A stretch of DNA of 64,000 nt, from assembly GCA_016234595.1 (NCBI GenBank), contig JACRBG010000026.1, positions 62,001 through 126,000 on the forward strand. The letters run 5' to 3'. This document shows positions 35,169 through 43,940 of the stretch, piece after piece; position 1 is the stretch's first letter, and each line of letters opens with the position of its first letter. The translations under genes and the position numbers were made by a program. This DNA is from Chloroflexota bacterium (lineage in GTDB: Bacteria > Chloroflexota > Anaerolineae > Aggregatilineales > J027). The notes below the pieces were generated by a model, which saw only the letters and a program-made list of their open reading frames with translations, was not told the DNA's origin and ran no database searches.

Positions 35169-35711
35169 ATGAGCAACTCCCTTGACCAGATGATTGAACG
35201 ACTGGCTGCCATTGATTGGAGCCTACAAGCTGATAGTTGGAACAAGCATCCCAAAAGTTTATGGGTACTGTTGCAGGAATACATGGCTAGAATTGCCCAT
35301 TGGGGCGAAAGATTAGAGAACCCCCCTACACATATTATCTTTGATGTGGTTCAGTATATTGACCCAGAAGCCCGCGCCAACTATGACGCAATCGAAAAAC
35401 TTCACCACCTCCGCATAAATGATTCTCGATTTTATGAAGCTTTTATGATGATACGGCTGCTCGACTGGGCCGTTTTGGAAGAGAGGCAAGATTTAGCCAA
35501 ATTTGAATTGCCGCCGCCCTATGAGCCAATGCTGCGATTTTTGGAGCGAGGAGGTTGGTTTGGTGGTGAGCATGGCTGGATTGAAGTGGCTTATCGCTCC
35601 TTCTACATCTCTAGCGTTCGATGGGAATTGTTGGCCTACCGTGCACTCATGACTGACCTCAGTGACGAGGCATTAGACGCAATAGATGCTGAGAATGAAA
35701 AAGGGGGATAA
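35169..35711 (+). CDS. Orphan soluble protein after mutS
   Basis: 180 residues, family not recognised. The protein is soluble and mostly helical, rich in W, Y, E and L, with no signal peptide or membrane helix. Stretches such as H-H-L-R-I-N-D-S-R-F-Y-E-A-F-M-M-I-R-L-L and W-F-G-G-E-H-G-W-I-E-V-A-Y-R-S-F-Y appear structured. AAAGG lies eight bases before ATG 35169. It begins 12 bases after the transposase derivative and closes the mutS transcript, which may hint at a repair or nucleic-acid role, but nothing in the sequence proves this. Confidence 0.65.
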   Translation: MSNSLDQMIERLAAIDWSLQADSWNKHPKSLWVLLQEYMARIAHWGERLENPPTHIIFDVVQYIDPEARANYDAIEKLHHLRINDSRFYEAFMMIRLLDWAVLEERQDLAKFELPPPYEPMLRFLERGGWFGGEHGWIEVAYRSFYISSVRWELLAYRALMTDLSDEALDAIDAENEKGG

Positions 35712-35784
35712 GGAGAGGTGGCATTCATCCAGAACATAGGATAAGCGTTCTATTACTGTGGGTTATATAAGTATAATTTGAATC

Positions 35785-35800
35785 CGTTACTATAGTAACG
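35785..35800. repeat. Perfect 16-base palindrome
   Basis: CGTTACTATAGTAACG is perfectly self-complementary and sits between the convergent ends of the mutS group and the peptidase gene, in an AT-rich gap of 201 bases. It may be a protein-binding site. It is one of two symmetric elements in this gap. Confidence 0.4.
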
Positions 35801-35865
35801 CATTTATGGATGTAGACCATATCAATTAACTTGAATTTGGCCGTTAAATAAAGGGGTTTTGTGGT

Positions 35866-35895
35866 AGGGCATAGGTTAATGGCAACCTACACCCT
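35866..35895 (-). terminator. Imperfect hairpin after the peptidase MA gene
   Basis: AGGGCATAGGTT pairs with AACCTACACCCT (12 pairs, two mismatched) around a six-base loop. It lies about 18 bases past the peptidase stop on the minus strand. The nearby T-rich bases on that strand are modest, so it is a probable but weak terminator. Confidence 0.4.
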
Positions 35896-35912
35896 GTGAT
35901 ATAATTACACTT

Positions 35913-37259
35913 TTATTGGCCGAAGGGGGTTGAGGTGGCGGGGAATTGATATTCCAGCGTCGGGATAATCACTGGTTCAGGATTTAGGCCGATATAGGTT
36001 CGCCATTGACGCTCCAAATCTAGGAACGTAATGCCTGTCACCTGCTCTAATGCTTCTGGCAAACTGACATTGGAATCCATCAACTCAATAATTTGGCGAT
36101 GCACCTCGTAGCCACCATAGGTATTGACCAGCCAATTGATAAAGGACGTACCCATTTCATAACCAAGGTGGGTGCAACCATCCTGCGCAGGTGAGCCGAC
36201 CATGCCGCTTGGCCCTTGATCTTGTAAGGTCGCCAAATCCACACCCATTTCGGCTAGATGGCGCATCCGCTGGTCAAAGGGGCCCGAATCGGTCTCAAAA
36301 AAGGTGGCGTCGCCTTCAATCCACCATGCAGGCCCGCGCCCGTCATAAAATTGGAATTGATAGAGATGGGCGACTTCATGAGTTGCTACCGAGGCGGCGA
36401 AACGCATCTGCCATTGCAGATCACGTGGCTCGTTCCAAATACAATCCTTACGAATTTCCTCAATTTCTAGCCCACGCACGCGCAGTACCACCGATTGGGT
36501 ATCATCACTGGCTTGTCCGGTAGTACGAGGATTGGCAATGCCGCCGGGTTCAAATTCACCGATCGAATCACCGGGTGGGAAGATGACCACAATCGGTTTG
36601 AAGGGTAGCAAGCCACCAAAGCCTTTTTCATATTTATCGCGGACTTGAGCCAGCGCCGTGACGACTTCCACACCCAACTGCTCTGGAAAGTCGAACCAAT
36701 AGGCAATGACATCTTGGCTTTCAATGCGATGCCATTCACGGGTGGGGTCAATATAGACTACCTCGACAGGAGTCGTTTCGATAGAAGTCCCAGCGTCGTC
36801 GCTGACACGAAACCAGACCTTAAACTTCTGCCAAGGGGGGAGACCACCACGATCAAAAGGTATGCCCTGCCATTCATTCGGATTGGCGGTCAAATCGGCT
36901 TGGGCACGGCCTTTGCCACCCCCCGCTGATTCATACATGACATTGACGCCTAAAATTGCATGGCCTTCCGGCGGGGTGATGGTCGCGGTAAACTGCATCC
37001 CATGCGGATACTTTGTAACATAAGTCACAGACGAGAAGGTATAGCCCTCGACCGTTTGATCGTCAAATAGAATGGGATCAGCCGTCATAGCTACGGTTTC
37101 AAGGGAATATTCCAAATCTTCGACGGGCAAAAAGGTGGCAGTAGGTAAAAAGGGTTGTTGTGGATGGCCTGTTGCCAAGGCCGACCCACCCAGTAGGCCA
37201 ACAGCAACTACAACCAATACGAATAATAAACTGGCAAATCCTAAAAAGCCTTGTTTCAT
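35913..37259 (-). CDS. Secreted peptidase MA family metalloprotease
   Basis: 448 residues. Residues 1-30 form a signal peptide with a long hydrophobic core and A-L-A-T near the cut. A beta-rich region at about 60-170 precedes the catalytic domain. The gluzincin zinc site is H294-E295-V-A-H298, with the third ligand E315 in W-W-I-E-G-D-A-T-F-F-E, the pattern of peptidase MA. A Trp-rich helix and an L-E-R-Q-W-R-T-Y segment close the domain near residue 430. Expected to act outside the cell; the substrate is unknown. ATG 37259 faces the divergent solute-binding protein gene, with only 40 bases between starts. Confidence 0.88.
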   Translation of the reverse strand: MKQGFLGFASLLFVLVVVAVGLLGGSALATGHPQQPFLPTATFLPVEDLEYSLETVAMTADPILFDDQTVEGYTFSSVTYVTKYPHGMQFTATITPPEGHAILGVNVMYESAGGGKGRAQADLTANPNEWQGIPFDRGGLPPWQKFKVWFRVSDDAGTSIETTPVEVVYIDPTREWHRIESQDVIAYWFDFPEQLGVEVVTALAQVRDKYEKGFGGLLPFKPIVVIFPPGDSIGEFEPGGIANPRTTGQASDDTQSVVLRVRGLEIEEIRKDCIWNEPRDLQWQMRFAASVATHEVAHLYQFQFYDGRGPAWWIEGDATFFETDSGPFDQRMRHLAEMGVDLATLQDQGPSGMVGSPAQDGCTHLGYEMGTSFINWLVNTYGGYEVHRQIIELMDSNVSLPEALEQVTGITFLDLERQWRTYIGLNPEPVIIPTLEYQFPATSTPFGQ

Positions 37260-37299
37260 GCTGCGACTCCGATTAATCTTTTACTTTGTGTATTTACTG

Positions 37300-38634
37300 A
37301 TGAGAAGGCTGGTCGGGTTGAAACTCCATCATTTCCACAGTTGGTTACTTATCATTTTGGTGATCTGCATCGGCTCGTATCCTTCGATGAGCCACGCCCA
37401 AGCGGTTGATCCCCACGGGGAGGCCCTTATCTTTTGGCATCCCCACACAGGGGAACGCGAAAAAGCCCTCAATGAACTGGTGGCCCGATTTAATGCCGAA
37501 AACGAATGGAAGATTACCGTTGAAGCCCGTAACCTGCAAAATCCCGGTCTGCTGTATGACCAACTGGTGTTGCAATTAACCTCTGCTCCAGAGAATCGCA
37601 CCTTGCCGAATGTTTTCGTCGCTGCCCCCTATGAAACCGCCAGCTTGGCACTGGGTGGGCCACTTTTGGACTTATCAGCTTTTATTGAGGATGGAGAATG
37701 GGGATGGCCGGATAGGGAGGATTTTGTCCCCAGTAGCGCTGAACTCGGCCATGATCCTTTTACGGATGCCCAATGGGGGTGGCCGGAACGTCTATATGCC
37801 GAAACGCTTTATGTCAATATGACGGCCCTGAAAAAACTGGGATTCACATCGCCGCCTATAACGTTGGCCGAACTGAGTGATATGGCGTGTCAATTTTTTG
37901 ATCAAAATAATACCCCGGCATTTTTGCTGGAAACCCGCGCTGGAGTTTGGGCAGGATTAGCGGCGGGGGGGATTTTTGAAAACGATCCAACGCCGACTTA
38001 TACCCTCAACACAGCAAGTATGACGAACGCGGTGCAAACCATGAATGACCGGCTGGGGGAGGGATGTATCACACGCCAAACAACGGCATTTGCAGCCCAA
38101 GAGGAGTTTAGCGCAGGGCATACTCTATTTTATTTTGGCAGCACATCGGCACTACCGATTGTTAGGGAGGCCATCCTTGCGAACCCTGACACGGCATTTG
38201 ATTGGCAAATCGCCCCTCTCCCCGGTTCACCTATACCCTATTTAGCTGGCCCAACCATGAGTATTTTCAGCCATACACCCGAAGCTGATCTCGCCGCGTG
38301 GCTATTTGTGCGCTGGTGGCTGTCACCAGAAATTAACGCGGAGTGGAATCGGATTACGGGTAGTTTGCCAATCCGTGAATCATCTGGGGAGATGATGGCG
38401 GCGGATTTTGAAAACTTTCCACAATGGCAGACAGCGTGGGAAATCGTTAAGCAAGGGGGGCAGTTTGAGCCAAGTGTCGCGGCACAGGATGTGGTGAGGT
38501 TGGAAATCGAATTTGCGATTGGGCGGATTTTGGACGACCCCACCTCATTAGAAAGAGAGTTAAAAGCCCTGAGTGCACTCGCTAATGAGGTATTGGGGGC
38601 ATATGCTCCAACAACATTACAGGCGAGTCCATGA
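37300..38634 (+). CDS. Extracellular solute-binding protein (family 1, sugar-type ABC)
   Basis: 444 residues from ATG 37300; the frame is open to 37072, but the first 76 residues of that longer form overlap the divergent peptidase gene and would mask the signal peptide. Residues 1-35 are a signal peptide (L-L-I-I-L-V-I-C core, A-Q-A cut). The mature part has the usual bilobed binding-protein pattern: L-I-F-W-H-P-H-T-G-E-R-E-K-A-L-N-E-L-V-A-R-F-N near 43-66, then P-N-V-F-V-A-A-P-Y and the late N-A-E-W-N-R-I-T-G-S-L-P-I-R-E. Such proteins deliver sugars or oligosaccharides to an ABC permease. No permease or ATPase gene is adjacent, so it is an orphan. Confidence 0.88.
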   Translation: MRRLVGLKLHHFHSWLLIILVICIGSYPSMSHAQAVDPHGEALIFWHPHTGEREKALNELVARFNAENEWKITVEARNLQNPGLLYDQLVLQLTSAPENRTLPNVFVAAPYETASLALGGPLLDLSAFIEDGEWGWPDREDFVPSSAELGHDPFTDAQWGWPERLYAETLYVNMTALKKLGFTSPPITLAELSDMACQFFDQNNTPAFLLETRAGVWAGLAAGGIFENDPTPTYTLNTASMTNAVQTMNDRLGEGCITRQTTAFAAQEEFSAGHTLFYFGSTSALPIVREAILANPDTAFDWQIAPLPGSPIPYLAGPTMSIFSHTPEADLAAWLFVRWWLSPEINAEWNRITGSLPIRESSGEMMAADFENFPQWQTAWEIVKQGGQFEPSVAAQDVVRLEIEFAIGRILDDPTSLERELKALSALANEVLGAYAPTTLQASP

Positions 38635-38665
38635 ACCCGCCTGTAATGGTTGAGTCAATTTCCAG

Positions 38666-39298
38666 CTATTGGGCAGCAGCAGCAAACCAGCTTTGCACAT
38701 CCACGACCCAGCCTAATGCACCACTGGCATCTTGAACCTGCCACCAAACAAAATATTCGGCCTGATAGGGGCCAGCCACGACGGTCAAAACTTCACCTGC
38801 GGTCAATTTGCGGACGCGGGTTGCAGCAACGGACGGATTTTCACGCAGGTTAGCACCAGCGCCATCGGCAGAGACGGTAATCGTTGTGCCAACTCCAATA
38901 CCGGGGGTGGTGAAAACCGCATCACCAAATACCAAACGTTTAGTGTTAAAATCATCGAGGCTGGCAGTGATCCAACCGGTCACACCTTCGGCCAAGTCCA
39001 CCTGACGCCATTTCACACCAGCGGGGTCAGTTTGTTCCACGCCACGATAGAGTACCCGATCACCCCACAACAGGGTATCAATTTTTAGGGAAGTAGGATC
39101 GGGCAGAGTATAGACCACCACTGGATTATCAGGTGTGACGCTAGAAGAAATTTCAATAATCTGGTTGCTAAAGCCTTCACGGTTTGGTTCAGCCTGAACT
39201 GTTCGGAATTGGTTGACCACAGTACCCGCCAAAAATGCAGCCACAATAATCACTGCAAAAACGGCCCGCTTCCCCCAAAAAGATTGCGACTTAAACAT
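38666..39298 (-). CDS. Secreted protein with two SH3b-like domains
   Basis: 210 residues. One N-terminal hydrophobic segment at about 12-30 is an uncleaved signal or membrane anchor; A-E-P after it could be a cut. The rest has two bacterial SH3-like modules: the first at about 50-125 (W-R-Q-V-D-L-A-E-G-V-T-G-W-I), the second at about 140-205 with A-N-L-R-E-N-P-S-V-A-A-T-R-V-R-K-L, a classic SH3b opening, and the closing G-W-V-V-D-V. SH3b domains bind peptidoglycan or peptides at the cell surface. No catalytic domain is attached. It converges with the solute-binding gene, with 31 bases between stops. Confidence 0.85.
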   Translation of the reverse strand: MFKSQSFWGKRAVFAVIIVAAFLAGTVVNQFRTVQAEPNREGFSNQIIEISSSVTPDNPVVVYTLPDPTSLKIDTLLWGDRVLYRGVEQTDPAGVKWRQVDLAEGVTGWITASLDDFNTKRLVFGDAVFTTPGIGVGTTITVSADGAGANLRENPSVAATRVRKLTAGEVLTVVAGPYQAEYFVWWQVQDASGALGWVVDVQSWFAAAAQ

Positions 39299-39396
39299 CG
39301 TTCCAAAGCTCCTTCAACTGCCCCCCTATTTATGGAGCAGTGTTTTGTGTATGTTCTTATGCTTGGCAAGCCAAAAGCGCGGGAGAGTGTAGACTA

Positions 39397-39429
39397 TCCC
39401 CAACCGAGACGCAAGACCTCCGTTGGGGA
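39397..39429 (-). terminator. Strong hairpin after the propeller protein gene
   Basis: TCCCCAACCGAG at 39397-39408 pairs with CTCCGTTGGGGA at 39418-39429 over 12 bases with one mismatch and a nine-base loop. It lies 26 bases past the propeller gene's stop on the minus strand. There is no T-run, so stopping may be Rho-dependent or the hairpin may protect the 3' end. Confidence 0.45.
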
Positions 39430-39454
39430 ATAAGCCGCTAATCGTCCAATTTGA

Positions 39455-40645
39455 CTAGGGCAGTAAGCTGCTCCATAACAATTCGGGCGTCACGTATTCC
39501 AAATTCGAGCCATCGGGTTGAATGCGATAGGTGCCAGTCTGCAAGGGGCTTGGTGTGCCTTCTTGCTGCGAAATATGGAAATAGATACCTTCTGGATTCC
39601 ACACGATAATACCCGGACGAGTCACCAAATTTTCACCGGGAGGGCCATCGAATTGTAGCAGCACCTTTTGTTCATCGGTTGCTGGAACATAAATCACCAG
39701 TCGTAATGGATGAATTGGGCCAAAAGTGCCCTCGGTGGCTGCCCAATAGACAATGGCGGTGTCATCGGGGGCATAGGCCGAAAACCACGCAAGTGTGCCG
39801 GAGGGGGCCAGCGGAAAACTATTGCCTTCATCAGCCACATCGGTCAGCCATAACCCCCGGAAAAAACTTTCGAGGGGCTGTGAAGAACGCCACGCTACAA
39901 AACGGCGTCCGGTCTGCTCCAAAGTCAAATCCTTAGCGGGATAGGCGGCATCTAACGCCCCCACACGGGCGAATAGTTGCTGTGAAAGAGCACCTTGCAA
40001 GCCCATGTCGAATGTCACGACTGAGTCGGATACCCACCCCTGTGCAATATAGATGAAATTGGCGTCGGGTGAGATACCGCCCATATCCACTTCACCAGCG
40101 GGGCGCGGACGGAAAATGGTATTTTGAGCGTCTTGGCGGATGGCAAGGGCTGAATTGCCTTGTTCATCGAGCGTGGTAAACAAAATTCGGGTGCTATCGG
40201 GTGACCAGAAAGTGGCCGCACAGGCACTATCCGTGTCAAAACGATCCACTTCCAAACCTGTCAACAAATCAATGATGGCACAGGTCGAGGTCGTCTCATT
40301 TTCCAATTCTTTGACAATGCCATATTGCCCATTGTTGCTGACGGGATAGACCCCATCGCGGTTGCTGATATTATAGGCATAGAGACGGCTGTCGAGGGTT
40401 AAATTCAAAATACGATAGCCAGCCGTAAAGTCTTGAATATTAAAAAACAGCGTGCCGGGAATCAACGGCTCAGGCAATGGCGGGGTAGGCATCGCTGAAA
40501 CTGGCGGCAGTAAGGGACTATTGGTCGGCATTTGACCGGGGTTCAGCGGGGCAGGCCATTGATAGCCCCCTTGCCCTTTGGCTGGAGATACCACCCCGAT
40601 CAATATCATCACCAATGCAAATAGGAAAACACGCATTCGTTTCAC
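39455..40645 (-). CDS. Secreted beta-propeller-like protein
   Basis: 396 residues from GTG 40645, which has AAGGAG seven bases upstream; the ATG at 40636 is nine bases further and less well spaced. Residues 1-25 form a signal peptide. A proline-rich stretch follows at about 30-60. The remainder contains PD40-like blades with W-S-P-D-S-T-R-I-L-F, G-I-S-P-D-A-N-F-I-Y and Y-A-P-D-D-T-A-I-V-Y turns. It lacks a lipobox Cys, unlike the propeller at 15313. Probably a binding protein on the cell surface; the ligand is unknown. It stands downstream of the small orphan gene at 40727. Confidence 0.78.
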   Translation of the reverse strand: MKRMRVFLFALVMILIGVVSPAKGQGGYQWPAPLNPGQMPTNSPLLPPVSAMPTPPLPEPLIPGTLFFNIQDFTAGYRILNLTLDSRLYAYNISNRDGVYPVSNNGQYGIVKELENETTSTCAIIDLLTGLEVDRFDTDSACAATFWSPDSTRILFTTLDEQGNSALAIRQDAQNTIFRPRPAGEVDMGGISPDANFIYIAQGWVSDSVVTFDMGLQGALSQQLFARVGALDAAYPAKDLTLEQTGRRFVAWRSSQPLESFFRGLWLTDVADEGNSFPLAPSGTLAWFSAYAPDDTAIVYWAATEGTFGPIHPLRLVIYVPATDEQKVLLQFDGPPGENLVTRPGIIVWNPEGIYFHISQQEGTPSPLQTGTYRIQPDGSNLEYVTPELLWSSLLP

Positions 40646-40726
40646 AAGCAAACTCCTTGCCGTTTGCGATTTCATTTACAATCTTCAGCGTTCTAGGATA
40701 CTACAACTTAGGGAGATGCGCTTACC

Positions 40727-41233
40727 CTAATCTTGAGGTGGTGGGGGCAATGATTCGGCTAAAAATGGGGGTGGGGTTATAGTTTCGCTGTAGAGCAAAT
40801 AATCCACCTGAGCAATCGGTACCCGATCTTCATCCTTGTGATAAGCCAATATCCGCAAATCGGCGCCAAAGTCAAGTTCACGCAAATAGACTTGGGCTTT
40901 TTCGCCATCGGAGCGCAGGCCATAAAATTCGGCACGGGGATATAGTTGATAGTTGCCGACACCAAAATTCCACCCAGTCCAGCTTGTCAACACGGCCCCT
41001 CGCTCCGAAACAAACACACTTGGCACCACCGAGAGATGACTCATGCCTAAATAGGGAATGGCATAACGCAATACCAGTTCCCCTTCGGTGACTAACGCGG
41101 CAGATGAGGCCTGATTGGGAGGTAAGGGAATAGCTCCCATCACCAACACCACGCCTGACTCAGTTTGCCATAGGTGGCCGTGTATGACATCTTGCACAAG
41201 GTCTTTGAAATAATCCATTGCTTGGGTGTCCAT
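40727..41233 (-). CDS. Orphan soluble protein upstream of the propeller gene
   Basis: 168 residues, family not recognised. ATG 41233 is chosen; ATG 41218 and an upstream TTG 41245 are also possible. The protein has no signal peptide or membrane helix. It alternates short strands and polar turns (G-E-L-V-L-R-Y-A-I-P-Y-L-G-M, G-A-V-L-T-S-W-T-G-W-N-F-G), so a mostly beta fold is likely. The C terminus is proline-rich. It lies between pckA and the propeller gene on the same strand, 75 bases after a hairpin. Nothing identifies its job. Confidence 0.6.
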   Translation of the reverse strand: MDTQAMDYFKDLVQDVIHGHLWQTESGVVLVMGAIPLPPNQASSAALVTEGELVLRYAIPYLGMSHLSVVPSVFVSERGAVLTSWTGWNFGVGNYQLYPRAEFYGLRSDGEKAQVYLRELDFGADLRILAYHKDEDRVPIAQVDYLLYSETITPPPFLAESLPPPPQD

Positions 41234-41248
41234 CTGGTTTGCCAATGA

Positions 41249-41279
41249 ATAGGGGCAAGTCTCATCAACCCGCCCCTAT
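41249..41279 (-). terminator. Hairpin after pckA
   Basis: ATAGGGGC at 41249-41256 pairs with GCCCCTAT at 41272-41279 over eight bases, with a 15-base loop. It lies 30 bases past the pckA stop on the minus strand and just before the next start. Only a few T residues follow. Confidence 0.5.
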
Positions 41280-41308
41280 CAACATAGCGTATTTTTGACT
41301 AGATTGCT

Positions 41309-42922
41309 CTAGGCTTTTGGCCCAGCATTTTTAACATCTTCGCTAGCACGATCCGCAAATTTCTCGAAGTTTTTACGGAACATGGCGGCTAGTTCACGCG
41401 CTTTGGCATCATAGGCAGCGGGGTCGGCCCATGAATCACGCGGATTGAGAATGGTTGAAGGCACGCCCTGAATGGCTTTGGGGATATGCAACCCGAAAAA
41501 CGGCTCCTCAACAAACTCGGCTTTTTCCAGTTCGCCTTCAAGCGCGGCATGGACCATGCGGCGGGTATAGGGCAGGTCAATGCGTGACCCTACCCCATAT
41601 GGGCCACTCGACCAACCCGTATTAATCAACCATACATTACTGCCGTGCTCACGGATTTTCTCGGCCAATAGTTCGGCATAGGCAGTGGGATGTAGCGGCA
41701 TAAACGGCGCACCAAAACAGGCACTAAAGGTAGCAGAGGGTTCAGTAACTCCGCGTTCAGTCCCTGCCACTTTCGCCGTATAACCACTGATGAAGTGATA
41801 CATAGCCTGTTCGGGGGTCAAGCGCGATACGGGTGGCAACACCCCAAAGGCATCGGCGGTCAAGAAAATGATATTTTCAGGATGACCACCCAAACCGGTC
41901 TCGCTAGCATTCGGGATGAAATCAATTGGGTAGGAACAACGAGTGTTTTCCGTCAACGAATCATCGTTGAAATCGGGGCGGCGATTGCGCGGGTCGAGCG
42001 GCACATTTTCCAAAATCGTGCCAAAACGCTGCGTGGTCGCATAAATTTCAGGTTCTTTTTCGGCGCTCAATTTGATGGTCTTGGCGTAACATCCGCCTTC
42101 AAAATTGAAGATGCCGTCGTCGCTCCAACCATGCTCATCGTCCCCAATCAGAGTGCGGGAAGAATCGGCTGAGAGAGTCGTTTTGCCTGTGCCGCTTAAG
42201 CCAAAGAAAACAGCGGTGTCGCCAGCAGGCCCAATATTGGCCGAGCAGTGCATTGGCATAATGCCCATGTTCGGCAGCAGATAGTTCATAACCGTAAAAA
42301 TGCCCTTCTTGACTTCCCCGGAATAGAGGGTTCCGAGGATAATAATCATGCGACGGGCAAAATTGATGCCAATAAACGTGGGGGAACGGGTGCCATCTTC
42401 TTCGGGGTTGGCTCCTAGATGGGGCGCGGCAAGGACGGTGAAAGCAGGTTCATGCACAGCCAATTCTTCACGAGTTGGACGCACGAACATATTCCATGAA
42501 AACAAGCCATGATAGGCCGCTTCACTGATAATCCGAATGGGCAGGCGGCATTTCACGTCGGTGCCAGCAAAGGCATCAACCACATAGAGTTCTTTTTCCA
42601 GTAGATAGCGGCGCAACCGTTCATATAAACGGTCAAACACTTCAGGGGTGACGGCTTGGTTGTTGCCCCACCAAATGTCCTCATGCACCTGTGGTTCATC
42701 TACAATAAATTTATCTTTGGGTGAACGTCCGGTGTACTGCCCGGTCAAGACGCGCAGTGCCCCAGCATCCGTTAAAATTCCTTCACCGTTCCGAATGGCA
42801 TGTTCATAGAACTCAGCGGGGTTCAAATTCCAATAGACACGCCGCTTTTCCTGAAATCCATGCTCTTCAAGACCGATGTGGCTCATCACATGAACGTGCT
42901 CAGTAGTGGCAACGTTAGCCAT
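41309..42922 (-). CDS. pckA: Phosphoenolpyruvate carboxykinase (ATP)
   Basis: 537 residues from ATG 42922, with AAGGAGAT nine bases upstream; the longer frame to 42952 is not supported. It converts oxaloacetate and ATP to PEP, CO2 and ADP, the key step of gluconeogenesis. Motifs: Y-T-G-R-S-P-K-D-K near 63-71, the kinase-1a P-loop G241-L-S-G-T-G-K-T248, G-D-D-E-H-G-W-S-D-D-G-I-F-N-F-E-G-G-C-Y-A-K, and the R-C-S-Y-P-I-D segment. The ATP-type motifs exclude the GTP-type enzyme. A 20-base palindrome sits about 126 bases upstream. It lies near korAB, consistent with a reductive or gluconeogenic carbon flow. Confidence 0.97.
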   Translation of the reverse strand: MANVATTEHVHVMSHIGLEEHGFQEKRRVYWNLNPAEFYEHAIRNGEGILTDAGALRVLTGQYTGRSPKDKFIVDEPQVHEDIWWGNNQAVTPEVFDRLYERLRRYLLEKELYVVDAFAGTDVKCRLPIRIISEAAYHGLFSWNMFVRPTREELAVHEPAFTVLAAPHLGANPEEDGTRSPTFIGINFARRMIIILGTLYSGEVKKGIFTVMNYLLPNMGIMPMHCSANIGPAGDTAVFFGLSGTGKTTLSADSSRTLIGDDEHGWSDDGIFNFEGGCYAKTIKLSAEKEPEIYATTQRFGTILENVPLDPRNRRPDFNDDSLTENTRCSYPIDFIPNASETGLGGHPENIIFLTADAFGVLPPVSRLTPEQAMYHFISGYTAKVAGTERGVTEPSATFSACFGAPFMPLHPTAYAELLAEKIREHGSNVWLINTGWSSGPYGVGSRIDLPYTRRMVHAALEGELEKAEFVEEPFFGLHIPKAIQGVPSTILNPRDSWADPAAYDAKARELAAMFRKNFEKFADRASEDVKNAGPKA

Positions 42923-43047
42923 AAACGTATATCTCCTTATGTAGTACACCAATGGGCCAAAAAATCTCCGCTATCTCCATTGCGAAAACACCTGCCCATT
43001 GATTTAGTTTTTCTCTAGCTCTAGTATATTCGCGTGACAAAAAGTAT

Positions 43048-43067
43048 ATTGACTGGACACAGTCAAT
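43048..43067 (-). promoter_or_regulatory. Perfect inverted repeat upstream of pckA
   Basis: ATTGACTG-gaca-CAGTCAAT has eight-base arms around a four-base centre. It lies 126 bases before the pckA ATG and 54 bases past the stop of the histidine phosphatase gene. TATACT follows closely on the minus strand. Candidate operator; a stem-loop for the phosphatase transcript is the alternative. Confidence 0.4.
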
Positions 43068-43120
43068 TGATCCCCCTATATTGTCGGGCAAACTCGCTGA
43101 CCCCTTTCCTAAAAACCCGA

Positions 43121-43780
43121 CTATTTCAATTCTGGGTTAATCACACGGGTAGGTAAAATCATTTCCGTCAATTCTAAGTGGGGAATCAGCCCAGCTGATT
43201 CTAAACACCACTCATTTTTTTCGGCGTCGTAGATAATGTCGGTTAATGAGGTGTTTGGGATCTGACGTTTATCGGCTGGTATCTCCATGCGTAATACGCC
43301 ACGCACAATGGCGTGAATTGTACCACCATGTGTCACTACCAACAGATGTTCCCCACGATGATTTTTAACATATTCTAAAATAGCGGGTGCAACACGGGCG
43401 CTGTGGTCGTTAAAACTTTCGCCACCGGGACGCCGCACATTAAATGGATTTGCCATGACTTGAGCAAAACGCTCCGCATCCCATGTCCGCACTTCTTCTT
43501 CGGTCAACCCTTGCCACTCGCCCACATCAATCTCGCGCAGTCGGGCATCAATAACAAATTCCAAACCGAGCGCCTCGGTGACATATTCGGCTGTTTGGAG
43601 GCAACGACTGAGATCACTCGTATAAATTCGATTGATATTCCAACTTTTTAAATGTTGCGCAAGAGCTTGGGCTTGGACATGACCAGTGTCATCCAACGGA
43701 ACAGCGGCGTGACCTTGCCATTTGCCATTGGCATTCCACTCGGTCTGCCCATGCCGAACTAACGTTAAGCGTGTCTGCAT
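43121..43780 (-). CDS. Histidine phosphatase family protein (phosphoglycerate-mutase-like)
   Basis: 219 residues from ATG 43780, with GGGAGG upstream; the longer frame to 43831 adds an unrelated tail. The catalytic R-H-G motif is in L-T-L-V-R-H-G-Q-T-E-W-N at residues 5-16. The second half gives L-L-V-V-T-H-G-G-T near 158, which carries the second catalytic His, and E-I-D-V-G-E-W-Q-G-L-T around 84. This is the small-molecule phosphatase branch (CobC/PhoE/GpmB-like). It may hydrolyse a sugar phosphate, phosphoglycerate or nucleotide; the substrate is not set. The stop lies 54 bases from a perfect palindrome on the pckA side. Confidence 0.9.
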   Translation of the reverse strand: MQTRLTLVRHGQTEWNANGKWQGHAAVPLDDTGHVQAQALAQHLKSWNINRIYTSDLSRCLQTAEYVTEALGLEFVIDARLREIDVGEWQGLTEEEVRTWDAERFAQVMANPFNVRRPGGESFNDHSARVAPAILEYVKNHRGEHLLVVTHGGTIHAIVRGVLRMEIPADKRQIPNTSLTDIIYDAEKNEWCLESAGLIPHLELTEMILPTRVINPELK

Positions 43781-43887
43781 GTGAACTTTTGCGCCTCCCG
43801 AACGCAAAAAATCGTGATGAAATAATGGCAAGTTTACCCCATCTTGTATCCAAACAGGTTGACCGGCTAGGTCATTTACCCAATGGA

Positions 43888-43925
43888 CAATAAAACCCCG
43901 CTTACTTGATTTGGGCGGGGTTTCT
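43888..43925 (-). terminator. Intrinsic terminator after korB
   Basis: Arms AAACCCCGC (43893-43901) and GCGGGGTTT (43915-43923) pair perfectly over nine bases with a 13-base loop and are followed by TTTTATT on the minus strand. This is a good rho-independent terminator for the korA-korB transcript. Confidence 0.75.
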
Positions 43926-43940
43926 TAGGTCAATTTTTAA

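Noticed and set aside
34647-35912. Active insertion sequence around the transposase-like gene
   Set aside because: No terminal inverted repeats or target duplications are visible, the catalytic residues are lost and the gene is fitted tightly after mutS.
37072-37299. Long N-terminal extension of the solute-binding protein gene
   Set aside because: It overlaps the divergent peptidase gene and would place about 76 unrelated residues before an excellent signal peptide.
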